From Prorocentrum cordatum (taxonomy: Eukaryota; Sar; Dinophyceae; Prorocentrales; Prorocentraceae), in the NCBI GenBank assembly GCA_963575745.1, contig CAUYUJ010015960.1:249573-304572 (forward strand): a stretch of 55,000 nt of DNA. Reading direction: 5' to 3'. Below the pieces are notes generated by a model. That model was not told the origin of the DNA. It did no database searches and worked only from the letters and a program-made list of their open reading frames with translations. Of this stretch, positions 9,425 to 19,571 are shown in pieces. A program made the position numbers and the translations under genes. How positions within the stretch are numbered: the first letter of the stretch is position 1; each line of letters opens with the position of its first letter.

Positions 9425-10324
9425 GAGGCGTTCATCCAGATGACCGGCAAGGTTCAGCGCCGGTCTTGGAAGCAGAACAAGGATCTCAAGCGGGCCGCCA
9501 AGCAGGACCGCGAGTTCTATGGGGCCAGGCAGCCGCGCGGAGGCGACGACGGCCGACGAGGAGGCCGCGGGGGCGCCCGGGGCAAGGGGCGTGGCCGAGG
9601 CCGCGGCGACCGACAGCGAGGACACGACGGCGGCTCAGGCACCAGTCCGCGGATCCTTCGACTGATGAAGGTGACCCGTTGCAAGAACTGCAAGGAGAAG
9701 GGCCACTGGTCCCGGGAGTGCCCCAATCCCCGGAAGGAGGATGACCCCAGGCGTTCGGATCGACCTCGCCGAGGCATGACAGGCTATACCTTCGACGGGC
9801 GCAGCTTCCCAGTTCTGAGCTCCGACGCGATCGAGAGGCTGAAGGACCTGCAGGCGGAGGTCGAGTCCAGCGACGTCTACCTGAACGCAGCCGTGACTCA
9901 GGGCCTGGTGGATCCGGGCGCCGGGAGCGACATCGTGGGGCTGCCTTCGCTCAATCGAGAATCGGAGGCACTCGCCAAGTACGCCCTACGATACGTGGTG
10001 GTGTCCAGCGAGTTCAAGGCACCCAAGAAGGCCCACGGCATCGGAGGCGAGGCGAAGGTCATCTGCACCATCCTGTATCCGTTGTGTCTTGGAGGAGTGA
10101 TGGGAGTAGTGGAGACCACTGTTTTGAACGAGGATGTGCCTCACATCCTGAGTGTGAACCTGCTAGGTTTCCTCGGCTGTGTCTTGGACTTGCCGCGCAA
10201 CCTTCTGACCTCGCAGTACCTGTCGCAGGACATCCCGGTCACCAAGCCCGGATCGGGCCATCGCATGGCCGACATAGTGCGAGAGACGCGCGGCAGCCAC
10301 GAGGCCCCCGACCCTGAGGTGCGC
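9410..10324 (+). CDS. pro: Copia gag C-terminus, CCHC knuckle and aspartic protease
   Basis: Reads in the frame +1 to the gag capsid part. In order: the gag C-terminus (TEAFIQMTGKVQRRSWKQNK), a basic Gly/Arg stretch, a CCHC zinc knuckle at 9680-9721 (CKNCKEKGHWSREC, spacing C-2-C-4-H-4-C), and a retropepsin-like domain starting about 9880. The candidate catalytic aspartate is at 9911-9913 in LVDPGAGSDIVG, where D-P-G-A replaces the usual D-T/S-G-A. Further on come the Gly-rich HGIGGEAKV and VPHILSVNLLGFLG blocks. The protease should cleave the polyprotein. The frame is cut at 10325, where the palindromic border of the 15.3-kb block begins; in that block it runs only three more codons before a TAA. 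The integrase and reverse transcriptase expected next are found at 28661 and 52802. Confidence 0.8.
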
Positions 10325-10382
10325 TGGCGGTTATTTTAAACGCCAAGACGATGGCAATTATTTTTTTATTGCCGGCGTTTTT

Positions 10383-10680
10383 TTTTATGTTCCTAACATA
10401 TCGTGTAACCTAGATTTGCAAGATCTTATGGATTCAAGTCAATTTTTTCATAGGGTTATGACGTGTTGCTACGGTTTTACACAATATTTACAAGGTTGTG
10501 CATTCGATGTTGCTGTGTATGATATATTGACATAAGCGTGTGTTGTGTTATTCTTCTGGTTATACAATATTGTGTTGCTTCGCATGCCTTTGGCCTCTAC
10601 GGCTTGCGAACTTATATTGCGAGCTATAGGCCAAGTTCGAGAGGGGGATCAAGATTCATCTCGGACCCCGAGGGTAACGA
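10383..10680. other. AT-rich non-coding stretch
   Basis: Markedly AT-richer than its surroundings, with no open frame. It directly follows the left terminal module and may be a subterminal region. Confidence 0.6.
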
Positions 10681-10709
10681 TATAAAAATAGGAGACATGA
10701 TAAGTTAAG

Positions 10710-10945
10710 AGGAAGAGGAGGATGAGGAGGAATAAGGGGGGGAGGAGGAGGAAGAGGAGGAGGAGGAGGAGGAGGAAGAGGAGGAGGAGGAGGAGAGGAG
10801 GAGGAGGAGGAGGAGGAGCGGGAGGAGGAGGAAGTGGAAGGGGAGGAGAAGGATGAGGAGGACGAGGGAGGAGGAGGAGGAGGAGGAGGAGGAGAACGAC
10901 GAGGGAGGAGGGTGAGGAGGAACAAGGTGAGGAGGAGAAGAAGGA
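10710..10945 (+). repeat. (GGA)n tract
   Basis: GGA/GAA run immediately upstream of the first exon group. The minus-strand poly-Ser/Leu frames over it are artefacts. Confidence 0.9.
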
Positions 10946-11153
10946 ATACGAGGAACAGAGGACTGCAGAAACAAGCAATAGACAGCACAGGCTGGACAGG
11001 AGGCTGGAATGATGAGGCAATCCCCGCAGCAGAAGGGGAAGCAAACGCAGCGGTGTGGTCCCGCGGCATTCTGGCTCCGAAGTCAAGGATCGGCATCCTC
11101 TCGAGGCCGTGCCTGGCCGAGGCCCCGCGCGCTCCGTGGTGGATAGCGGGCTC

Positions 11154-11918
11154 ATGTTGCAGACGCAGCCCGACGCCATCTCGTCTGGCAGTGCGGGTGA
11201 GAGCCGCGAAGCCTCGGCTGTGTCGTCGCACCCCGACAGGCTGCCAGCGTTCGGAGAGCCTGGGTATGAGAAGCATCATCATGTAGGTGTGGACAGGCCA
11301 ATTTCGATCAGCGATGGATCTGACGACGAGCCGCTTGCCAAGTACAGGAAGACGAAGAGCGAGGGCGACGACGACACGCGTGGCCCAGACGAGTCCGTCG
11401 ACGTCGCCGAGGTCGAGCACGGCAGCGAGCCACACGGGCCTGATGCAGATGACGACGCTGACGGTGGCCCTGCTGCCGATGACGGCCATCATCTCGGCGA
11501 TGGCGACGGCGCGGTGCTCGGTGGCAATGATGACGGCGTGATCGACGGTGGCGGCATTCACCTCGACAAGGGCTCGGTCGACACAACGGGCGTGAACACC
11601 GTCCCCTACGAGTCTGCGCAGGCTGCGACGCTGCCCTACGACGACGAGCCTCTGACCCCGCCGCCCAGAAAGCAAGCGCTGCTGCATGAAGTTCATTCGT
11701 TCTGCCAGAATGTTCAGAAGTCTGCAGGCTCCCTTGACGAGCTGCAGGTGCACGCCTCCCTGAAGCGCTTGTTCGACTCGTCTGCCGTGAACACGCTGCT
11801 CAAGCAGAAGCAGGTCGACGAGGGCACGCCCGAGCCCGTCTCGGCCGAGGAGACTGCGCAGGAGAAGGCCAAGGCGATGATGTGGGCAGAGGTGAAGGCC
11901 TTCTCAGCGGGCAGAAGA
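11154..11918 (+). CDS. Unknown protein, exon 1 of putative gene A
   Basis: Open from 11154 (ATG, MLQTQPDAISSGSAGE) to the TAG at 11946. Residue use is that of a real but disordered protein: Asp/Gly/His-rich in the middle (residues 65-140), then a more ordered helical end (KQALLHEVHSFCQNVQKSAG, LKRLFDSSAVNTLLKQKQ, MMWAEVKAFSAG). The last codons before the stop lie in a GGA tract, so an exon border near 11910-11918 is more likely than a true C-terminus. The next exon probably starts at 12255. No known family recognised; function unknown. The frame could also start upstream of 11154 at a non-ATG position. Confidence 0.5.
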
Positions 11919-11939
11919 TACGAGGAGGAGGATGAGAAC

Positions 11940-12200
11940 GACGAGTAGGTATAGGAGTAGGAGTAGGAGTAGGAGTAGGAGGAGGAGGAGGAGGAGAGGA
12001 GGAGGAGGAGGAGGAGGCGGGGGAGGAGGATAGGAGGAGCAGGAGGAGGATGATGATGATGATGATGAGGAGGAGGAGGAGGAGGAGGAGGAGGAGGAGG
12101 AGGAGGGAGGAGAACCAAGGAGGCGGAGAAGGGGGAGGAAGAGGAGGAGGAGGAGGAGGAGGAAGAGAAGAGAAGAGAAGGAAGTGGAGGAGGAGAAGCA
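11940..12200 (+). repeat. (GGA)/(GTAGGA) tract, probable intron
   Basis: Purine tract with AGGAGT units, then GAT and GGA runs, lying between two in-phase exon candidates. Confidence 0.8.
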
Positions 12201-12254
12201 ATAATGCCGAGGAGGAGGATCATGGCGACGACTACGATGAATGCAACTCGCCAG

Positions 12255-12720
12255 GCTGCGAACTTCTACTTCATGACGAAGGGGAAGCAGGGCAACAGCA
12301 TCGCTGGCGTCTGGGAGCGCCGCAAGAAGGCGGACATCGAGGGCGTGGCGACGCAGTACGCCAAGATCAAGGGCCGCGACAACCAGGCTGAGTTCAGGGC
12401 GAACTGGGCCAAGGAGCTTTACGCCAAGTACGAGAAGAAGACGACCAAGACGACGTCCGTGGAGCACGAATGGGTGAAGAAGAGCTCCATGGTCACGATT
12501 GGCCGCATGGCATGGAAATACGGCGGCGGCCCAGAAGGGTGGAGAGCTGCAAGCACTAGATGTGCGAAACTGATTCAATTGGGGAGCCCGTTCGTTGAGT
12601 GGGAGGAGTCTTCGGAGACGCTGCTCTTCGCGTACGTCCAGAGGGAGATGAACGAAAAGTTCGTCGAGGTTTGGACCAAGCACGAGACTTGGTTGCAGAA
12701 TGCGGTGGTGAACGATGAGG
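12255..12720 (+). CDS. Unknown protein, exon 2 of putative gene A
   Basis: Begins after a CCAG acceptor at 12251-12254 in phase 0. The translation is well ordered: AANFYFMTKGKQGNSIAGVW, RRKKADIEGVATQYAKIKGR, AEFRANWAKELYAKYEKK, then TSVEHEWVKKSSMVTIGRMA, a Trp-rich block and LFAYVQREMNEKFVEVWTK. It is Lys/Trp-rich and mainly helical. To my recollection this resembles an unnamed protein family that is highly repeated in dinoflagellate gene sets; no function is known to me. The exon end is unclear because the frame runs into Arg-rich GGA sequence after about 12720. Confidence 0.55.
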
Positions 12721-12782
12721 CGTCGGACCAGGCTCGAGCCAGGAGGAGGAGGAGGAGGCAGAAGGAGGATGAGGGAGGATAA

Positions 12783-12876
12783 CGAAGGAGGAGGAGACAG
12801 GGGAGGAGGAGGAGGAGGAGGAGGAGGAGGAGGAGAAGGAGGAGGAGGAGGAGGAGGAGGAGGAGAAAGAGGATAC
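12783..12876 (+). repeat. (GGA)n tract, probable intron
   Basis: Near-pure GGA between exon candidates. Confidence 0.9.
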
Positions 12877-12892
12877 GATTCTCCACCCCTCC

Positions 12893-12967
12893 CACGAGGC
12901 CCAGCCGCACGCCGCAATTGCAGCTCCCGCGGCTTCGCTGGCGCAGGCAGTGCCCAAGGCGCGGAGG
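12893..12967 (+). CDS. Possible short exon of gene A
   Basis: Ala-rich open stretch (HEAQPHAAIAAPAASLAQAV) between two GGA tracts. It is called from composition and position only; borders are not defined. Confidence 0.3.
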
Positions 12968-13239
12968 AGAGAAAGGAATGATGGAGGAGGGAGAGCGAAA
13001 GAGGAGGAGTAAGGAGGGAAGAGCAGTCGGAGAGGTGACCAAGAGGAGGTAGGTCAGAGGACGGATGAGGCAACATCTGGGCAGACTGGAGTAGACACGA
13101 GGACGAGGGGTGAGGAGGAAGACAGAGGAGGAGGGAGACATAATAGGCGAAGGATGCATGATGAAAGAGGGATGCAGGAAAAATAAGGAGGTGGGGGAGG
13201 AGAGGCATGAGAGCGGTGAGAGTAGGAATTTAAGAAAGG
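12968..13239 (+). other. Purine-rich stretch without gene, probable intron
   Basis: GAGG/GGAAG-rich, with no ordered frame. Confidence 0.5.
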
Positions 13240-13373
13240 AGCCGGTGGGCGAGAGTGTGCGTCCGCCAGGCGAGCGGCCCCAGCAGCGCAGCGGCGGCGG
13301 CGGGCATGGAGATCGCTTCGGAGGGGCTGGGATCCGAGCAGGGGTGGGGTTATCTCACATCCCGTCGCGTTGA
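13240..13373 (+). CDS. Possible last exon of gene A
   Basis: Open frame GESVRPPGERPQQRSGGGGH ending at a TGA at 13371-13373, directly before the minisatellite. Weak: called from composition and location. Confidence 0.25.
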
Positions 13374-13374
13374 T

Positions 13375-13565
13375 GTTGCATTGACGTTGCATTGACCGTA
13401 CACTGACCTTGCATTGACCTTGCGTTGACTTTGCATTGACGTTGCGTTGACCTTGCATTGACCTTGCGTTGACTAACCACGCGTCGACATTCAATACGAT
13501 ATTGCAGTGACGTTGCATTGACGTTGCATTGACCTTGCATCGATACTGCATTGATCTTGCATCGA
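13375..13565 (+). repeat. TTGCATTGACG minisatellite, array 1
   Basis: Tandem 11-12-bp units TTGCATTGACC/G and TTGCGTTGACC, about 16 units. Related arrays occur at 17838, 19505 (inverted) and 23535 (inverted), all inside the 10325-25582 block. Confidence 0.9.
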
Positions 13566-13737
13566 ATTATGTGTTGCTATATGTATGTATATGGTCATTA
13601 CACTTCATCTTTCCGCGGACAGTCCATTATCACCAACATCCTGATATGTTCATCGTCCTTTTTCGCTCCTGGAAATCATCAGCATAGCCGGTTTGGCTCG
13701 TCTAGCTCGGCGAGCCTGTCGGCGCGAGCGCGCTCGC

Positions 13738-14412
13738 ATGGCTGCGGTCGCGAAGAAGCCTGCGGGGGCGGCCCAGAAGGGCAGGCCGCCAGGCAGCGTG
13801 ACCACTGAGATCGACGAGAGCACTCAGAAACTGATCTTGCAGACCTTCGAAGCTGAGTTGGACGAGCCCGAGTCAGCCGAATACGGGCCTCAACAAGACG
13901 AGGATTCACTGCGCCAGAACGCCAGGCTATTGAAGCGGCTGAGGTCCATCACGAATAACAAGATCCCTGCCGAGAGCGTGCTCCAGAAACTCCTCCTTGA
14001 GTTCGCGGGCAATCAGGAGTCCTCTCCAGGTTGGAAGCTCGCAGATCAAGCTGAATCGTGGAGTGAAGGGAGAGCAAGATCGATCCACTTGATGCTGCAA
14101 CACGTGGCGAACGGAGTGCGCAAAAACCCGATACCGAAGTGGGCCAACGTGTTCGGACGGTCAGCTTGTGCCCCGAGTGCTGCATCCGAGCTCGCCGAGG
14201 GCACCAACGAGGACGGCGAAACGGATGACGGAGACGCTGCAGGAGATGAGGATGCTCATGATGAGGCTGATGAGGAGGCCGAGGAGGAGCACAAAGCTGA
14301 GGACCCTGCAGAACCTGATGAGCCAGCACAGCATGAATCACCAGCTCTGCCAGTGGATGCAGCGGGCGAGCTTGTCGATGGGTGGTTGGTCGGCTGGAGC
14401 AAGGAGATGAAG
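13738..14412 (+). CDS. Unknown protein, gene B exon 1
   Basis: ATG at 13738 (MAAVAKKPAGAAQKGRPPGS). The basic Ala/Pro/Lys N-terminus resembles those of the genes at 16835, 40970 and 18539. Helical segments follow (STQKLILQTFEAELDEPESA, RLLKRLRSITNNKIPAESVL, LLLEFAGNQ, RARSIHLMLQHVANGVRKN). An acidic Glu/Asp linker (about residues 160-205) precedes DGWLVGWSKEMK. The exon ends at 14412 in phase 0 at AAG/GCC. With the exon at 14657 it gives a 485-residue open product. No named family recognised. The N-terminus could direct nuclear or DNA binding, but that is only inference from its charge. Confidence 0.55.
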
Positions 14413-14656
14413 GCCGATCGTTCCGACGCTCGTTGGCTGATTGTGATAGTCGGATGCTCACGTTTCAGTTCGACTGGATCCGAAACGAGTTGAATCGAAT
14501 CGATTCGATTTGGTGGGATTTGTTTCGAGTGGCCGCCCGATTGCCTTCGAGTCAACGCGAACCGATTCGACGCGATGCGATGTTATGCGATGCGATGCGA
14601 TGCGATGCGGTCCGATCCGATTCGATCCGATTCGACTCGACCGAGCGACCGCCCAG
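14413..14656 (+). other. Intron of gene B (GC-AG)
   Basis: Bounded by AAG/GCCGATCG and GCCCAG/GCA, phase 0 on both sides. The repeat of G-C after both AG borders is common in dinoflagellate introns. It contains a GCGAT pentamer run (about 14570-14610) and ATTCGA units. Confidence 0.55.
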
Positions 14657-15439
14657 GCAGCTTGGAGGAAGGACCCCGACAAGAAGGGCAAGAAAGTCTT
14701 AGTCGAGTACGCCGCGCTCAAGAATGAGTGCGACATCTCCTACGCAGTGTGGCCTGACGGCATGAAGCTCAAGGTCCCTGACGAGCTCCAGGAGCCAACG
14801 CAGACCAAGGGGCGCGTGCTCGAGAAGCCAATCTGGTCTGGCGAGAAGGGCGGTGCCAAGCTCGAGGCCAAGTGGACGAGGAAGCACGGCAAGGAATGGA
14901 TCACTCTCTGGAGCACGAAGGACAAGCAGCTGACCCAACTGTTATCTCTCACTGGGTACCCCGACCGCGAGACGGGCGCCAAGGTGATCTCTGAGCTCGG
15001 CGACTTGTATGTTGGCGGCTACGACAAGCCGCAATTAGAGGCGGAGAAGGCGAAGCGTGGTTACGGCAAGAAAGGCGCTCGCCCCAAAGCAAGTCTGAAA
15101 CGTCCAGCTGCTGCGCTTGACGCCGCACCAGCTGGCGCGGCACCCGCCGAGGCCGCGGTTGAGCTGCCTCCCGAGAGCAAAGCTGTCAGTGCCCAGATCA
15201 GCCCCCGTAAGAAGCCAGCAGCTGCCTCCGCATACAGCACGCCGAGCCCGAAGAAGCAGAAGCCAGTCGTCGCTGCAGGTGGCGGTGCTTCGCCAGCGGC
15301 AGCCCCCTCGGTGCCCTTGGCAGAGGAAGAGGCCCAGCACCTTTCCACGAGCCGCCCGCCCAACATGACGACTGACAAGGACGCCCACCTGGTGATCCCG
15401 CCGCTTCCAGCGATCCCTGAGATCCCCTGCTTCGACTAG
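14657..15439 (+). CDS. Unknown protein, gene B exon 2
   Basis: Starts AAWRKDPDKKGKKVLVEYAA in phase with exon 1 and ends at a TAG after PEIPCFD. The first 140 residues are ordered: ALKNECDISYAVWPDGMKLK, then KWTRKHGKEWITLWSTKDKQ, LLSLTGYPDRETGAKVISEL and GYDKPQLEAEKAKRGYGKK. The C-terminal 120 residues are disordered, Ala/Pro/Lys-rich. I recognise the style of a repeated dinoflagellate family but know no function. The stop is followed by ordinary AT-richer sequence, so this is probably the true end. Confidence 0.6.
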   Translation, partial: AAWRKDPDKKGKKVLVEYAALKNECDISYAVWPDGMKLKVPDELQEPTQTKGRVLEKPIWSGEKGGAKLEAKWTRKHGKEWITLWSTKDKQLTQLLSLTGYPDRETGAKVISELGDLYVGGYDKPQLEAEKAKRGYGKKGARPKASLKRPAAALDAAPAGAAPAEAAVELPPESKAVSAQISPRKKPAAASAYSTPSPKKQKPVVAAGGGASPAAAPSVPLAEEEAQHLSTSRPPNMTTDKDAHLVIPPLPAIPEIPCFD

Positions 15440-16060
15440 TGGCGTGCAACTCGGCACGTAACAGATCGAGTGCGGTTGAAGGGTGGCTGGAAACTGTTGA
15501 ACCAGCATCAGTCATCACCATCTCATGCATCTCCACGTCAACACACCATAAACACCATGACGTCGTCGGGCCATACCCAGCATCACCAATCCCAACATCG
15601 TCACCATCATAAGATACGCACCAGCAACATCATCAAGACCACGATCGAAATCAACATCGACAATCCAATGACACACCCGTTGTTTGCTATGTACGCAATG
15701 CAAAATAACATAAAACCCTTGAAGGGATGCACCCGCGACAAATCAATATTACTTGACTGTGTATACTGACGCTGCCCCGTTACGCGAAGGGACGAAGTGC
15801 ATTCCCCCGTGGCCGCACACGCCCATCAAGAAACGATCCCAACGCGTGCAGTCGTGAGCAGAAATCGAATGGACACTCTAAATCAGGGGGGCACCAATCA
15901 CACCACTGGGGGGGTCGCTGAGCACAAAGTGTGGCACGTTCACTTGACTCTATATATATATGTCCATATATATACATATATCAGAGCCTTCAGATGCATC
16001 TCACCGTAGCGTTCCTATATTGAACTGATCTTGAGGCCTCGGGAATTTGTTCATGCCCCC
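15440..16060. other. No gene seen
   Basis: CATCA-rich stretch (about 15520-15670), then mixed sequence with an AT palindrome-like run TATATATATGTCCATATATA at about 15953-15972. Probably 3' flank of gene B. Confidence 0.5.
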
Positions 16061-16074
16061 GTGGGAAGCAAGAA

Positions 16075-16290
16075 GGGGAGAGGCTGACGAAGACGGAGAA
16101 GGAGGAGGGGGGGGAGGAAGGACGAGGGAGGGAGGAGAGGGGAGGGAGGGCGAAGGAGGACGAGGATTGAGGAGGAGAAGGTTGTGATGGGGAAGTGCAG
16201 TAGGAAGGAGGAATAGCGGGAAGTCGTCGCTTGAAGGGGCGGGTGCGCAGAAGAGAGCGCAAGGGTGAGAGGGGAGGCAGCTGGCAACGC
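16075..16290 (+). repeat. GGA purine tract
   Basis: GGAGGG/GAAGGA-rich sequence. Confidence 0.75.
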
Positions 16291-16567
16291 TGGTGGCGCT
16301 GGTGGCGCTGGTGGCCGCCCTGCGGCTGGTGGCCAGGACGCGCCGCGAACCCCAGCTGTTGCTGCCTTGCCTGCGTTATGAGGCCACGAAGCGTGTGAGA
16401 GGTGCGCCGTTGCCACTGGGCCCTACGGTGGAGCTCCCTATGAAGACACACTGCTTAAGTTGCCGCCCACTTGACGAGGGTGACTGGGCACAAGAAGACT
16501 GACCGAATGACAAGGAGGAGAGCCCGAGGGGGAGGAGAAGAAGGAAGAGGATAGTGAGAAGGAACAC

Positions 16568-16756
16568 AAGGAGGAGGAGGAGGAGGAGGAGGAGGAGGAG
16601 GAGGAGGAGGAGGAGGGGTTTGCCATCCTCATTTCAACTCCTGATCCTCCTGCCCCGTCTGCTCCTCTCCTCCCTCCCTCCTCCTCCTGTCCGCTTCCGT
16701 GTCTTCTCCCCCATCCGTCCCCTCTCTTCGTCCTGCTCCTCCTCCTCCTCCTCAGC
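16568..16756. repeat. (GGA)n followed by (TCC)n
   Basis: GGA run at 16568-16617 and TCC-rich run at 16640-16756 in opposite strand sense, able to fold back on each other. Ends in a T14 run at 16757-16770. Confidence 0.8.
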
Positions 16757-16834
16757 TTTTTTTTTTTTTTCTGATCATATCGCTGGCAAGCTCCGCAGGA
16801 GGGCGAGCCGTCAGGCAAGCGCCAGAGGGCGAGC

Positions 16835-17359
16835 ATGGCCGCTGCCGCACCGCCCGCACAGCCGAAGGCTACAGGGAAGGCGAGCGCGAAGCAGCCAGGG
16901 GCGCCGCCACCGACAGCAGTGCCGAAAGGCAAGGCGAAAGCGAAGGCTGCAGGGAAGGCTGCCTCCCAGGCAGCCGCGAGCAAGGCTGACCCCGTGAAGA
17001 ACGCCAGGGCCCTGTACACCAAGTACTCGCTGGTGACATCGCAGGCCGAATCGTTCCTCGATCAGCTGACCAGGGACGAATCGTGGGCTTTCGCAAGGAA
17101 GGCTGACATGCAGAGCGATCTATTGAAGTACGTGAATGACCTCAAGGACCTGAAGAGTAGCAACGCTTTGCTCCGCGAGGTGTTCTCCGTCGGCCTCAAA
17201 GCTTACGAGAAGTCGGCCGACGCAGTCAGCTTCCACCAGGCGGTGAGCGACATCAATGAGATGGAGTGCCAGATCTCGCAGGTGGAGTGTGAGATGGCCT
17301 ACCTGATTCAGGCCAAGGAGCTCAGGGAGCAGAGGATGCAGGCCACCGCTACGGCGTGA
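16835..17359 (+). CDS. Unknown 174-residue protein, gene C
   Basis: ATG at 16835 (MAAAAPPAQPKATGKASAKQ) to TGA at 17357-17359. An Ala/Pro/Lys-rich basic tail of about 50 residues precedes a helical body (VKNARALYTKYSLVTSQAES, FLDQLTRDESWAFARKAD, LLKYVNDLKDLKSSNALLRE, DINEMECQISQVECEMAYLI, AKELREQRMQ). The body has heptad-like spacing and may form a coiled coil. No family recognised. It could be the last exon of gene B, but the good ATG and ordinary intergenic spacing favour an independent gene. The preceding GAGC before the ATG is not distinctive. Confidence 0.6.
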   Translation: MAAAAPPAQPKATGKASAKQPGAPPPTAVPKGKAKAKAAGKAASQAAASKADPVKNARALYTKYSLVTSQAESFLDQLTRDESWAFARKADMQSDLLKYVNDLKDLKSSNALLREVFSVGLKAYEKSADAVSFHQAVSDINEMECQISQVECEMAYLIQAKELREQRMQATATA

Positions 17360-17837
17360 ACCTCGAGCACTGACGGCTGCCACAGCAAATTGCCCCCAGC
17401 ACCAGGGGATCGGTGCAGAAGCTGTGCCATCGAACGACGAGATTTTCTTCAGGCCTTTCTGTACACTCATTCCAGGGAAGGTTTAGGATGATATCAGTTT
17501 TTGCTTAGCTGAGGTTTGAAACTGCACATGATATGATCATGTAATGTATGACAATCGTCGACGATGGCGCAGCACGCTCGGAACTTTAGTAGGCGTTCGC
17601 ATGCAATCATTGCAATGGGTGCCAATCCTGGCATGCAACCTCGGGGTCGCACAGGGCTTTGGCCCGTGCAGTATATGTTCCGCTTAGGGCAAGCACGTGG
17701 CGAGCTGGATAATTCTCCGTCGTCTGGGCAATTTGAGACCCACGGACGCTCCTCGACAAGCGCCGAGCCGGTTTCGTACGCATCTGCAGCAGTGGCAAGC
17801 CGGCTAGAGCGCACTCGACCCCTGCCAACCCCCCCCC
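17360..17837. other. No clear gene
   Basis: A 103-codon plus-strand frame (17564-17875) exists but shows no ordered segments and runs into the minisatellite. I leave it uncalled. Confidence 0.5.
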
Positions 17838-18130
17838 GACCTACCGTTGACTTTCCGTTGACTTTGGACCGTTGACCTACCGTTGACTTTCCGTTGACTT
17901 TGGTCAGAAACCCTGTGTTTTTACAGGTTTCGTGCGTTGACTTTCCGTTGAATTTGGACCGTTGACTTTCCGTTGACTTTCCGTTGACTTTCCGTTGACT
18001 TTCAATTGACCATCGTTGACCTCGGTTTTCGTTGGGCCGACGCGCTCTAAGGGGGTCCCTGGCCTACCGTTAACTGAATGTTGGCCTTGTGTTGGCCTGC
18101 TGCTGACCTCGCTGGTCAGCTGTTGACTCA
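17838..18130 (+). repeat. TTTCCGTTGAC minisatellite, array 2
   Basis: Units of 11-12 bp (CCGTTGACTTT, ACCGTTGACCT), partly interrupted. Shares the TTGAC core with the array at 13375. Confidence 0.85.
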
Positions 18131-18538
18131 AAAATGGTCTGGTCCGAGGTAAGATGGTAAGAGAGGACAGCGTAAGATGGGGTCTGAGTGCGCCACAAGG
18201 GGCCAGATGCCACTTTTTTGCCAGCGCGCCCGAGAGGCGCTTGCTTCGCGCCCAGCGTCAGTTTACACTTGCTGCCACTGGCAGAAATCTTGTAGTTCGG
18301 GCGATCCAGAGGAAAGGTCATTGCAATGCGATGGCATGGGGTGGGGGTCAACTTCTGTGTGCCCTGCTGCAGGGCAGCGAACCCACAATTCATTTCACGG
18401 TCCCGATCCTCAACTCGTCTCCTTCCGCCCACCCTCGGAGTTGGCGGGGCAGGGGTAAGTGGCCCCTGGGAAGTTATCCTGAGCCAGGTTGCAGGCATAG
18501 TTTTCAGTATATAGCTGCACTGGCTCTAGCTTCTCATC
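18131..18538. other. Upstream region of gene D, no gene
   Basis: No ordered frame. AAGATGG repeats at 18150-18182. Confidence 0.5.
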
Positions 18539-19440
18539 ATGGCGCCCAAAGCCAAACGGCGGCGGCGTCTCTCCGTGCCATGGGTTCCTGGAGGTGATGC
18601 TCGAAAGCAACAGGCACGGCGGGAAGCAGGGTCTGAACTTCTGAAACACATCCTGAGTCTGTACGCTTCGGCGAAGTTGTCGGCATATGATGTTTGCGTT
18701 CTATGTTACCGCTGCCAGGTTGCTGAAGTGCCAGGTGGGTCGTTCAGCATCTACAGTAGCGCCCCAGGAAAGCAGAGTGGGTCTTATCAACGACACCTCG
18801 ATACAGTTCTCCCAGGCCCAGGCGATCTGTATATGGTGCCAACTCCTTGCAACGTGAGGCGGGCAGCGACGCGATCGATTCGAGACATCCCCTTCCGACC
18901 GATCTGGGCGTCTGTTGCAGATGAAATCGAGACTGACCCGCTGAGCCTACAGCTTGTCCGTGCAGACCCCGACGACAGAGAAGAAACCGTCTTAGACCTC
19001 CCTTGTTATCAGACCCACCCTGCGGTGATAGAGGCGGAACGGGATGGAGTTGACAAACCAATTCCCCTGGGGTTGTATGTGGACGGGGTGAGCTACACGT
19101 CTGGCGTGGGAGGGAGGTCGGACACTATCTTGGGATTCTGGATCATCAACCTCCTGACGGAAAAACGGCACGTGGCGGGCGTTCTTCTGGGCTCAGACAA
19201 GTAAGTGTCTCTGCGGTTGTAGAGGCTGGTGCTCTGTGTACCCAGGGCTATTAGCACTTTCTTGGATGTGTCAAGCATTAGTTTCGGGGCAGTCCCCGAC
19301 CAAGCGTCACGACGGCACTGCTTGGGACCCGAGCGACCCCTTGTCGCAGCGGAAAAGTTTTGCCACATGTTGCCTCCTGTGGATACGCCAAGCTATCGCT
19401 CGATCCGCAACCCAACTGGAAAACCGACGGGCGAAATAGA

Positions 19441-19571
19441 CGGTAAGGTAGACGGGCAAAATAGACAGGCAAGATAGACGGACACGGTAGGCGGTAAATC
19501 AAGACAACGCCAATGCAACGTCAATGCAAAGCCAACGCAAAGTCAATGCAATGCCAATGCAAAATCAACGC
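19441..19571 (-). repeat. GATAGACGGGCAA and GTCAATGCAA minisatellites, array 3
   Basis: First GACGGGCAAAATAGACAGGC-type units, then GTCAATGCAAAGCCAACGCAA units. The latter are the reverse complement of the 13375 array. It lies between blocks 2 and 3 of gene D. Confidence 0.8.

Noticed and set aside
17564-17875. 103-codon frame after gene C
   Set aside because: No ordered segment, enters the TTGAC minisatellite, and no splice or start support.
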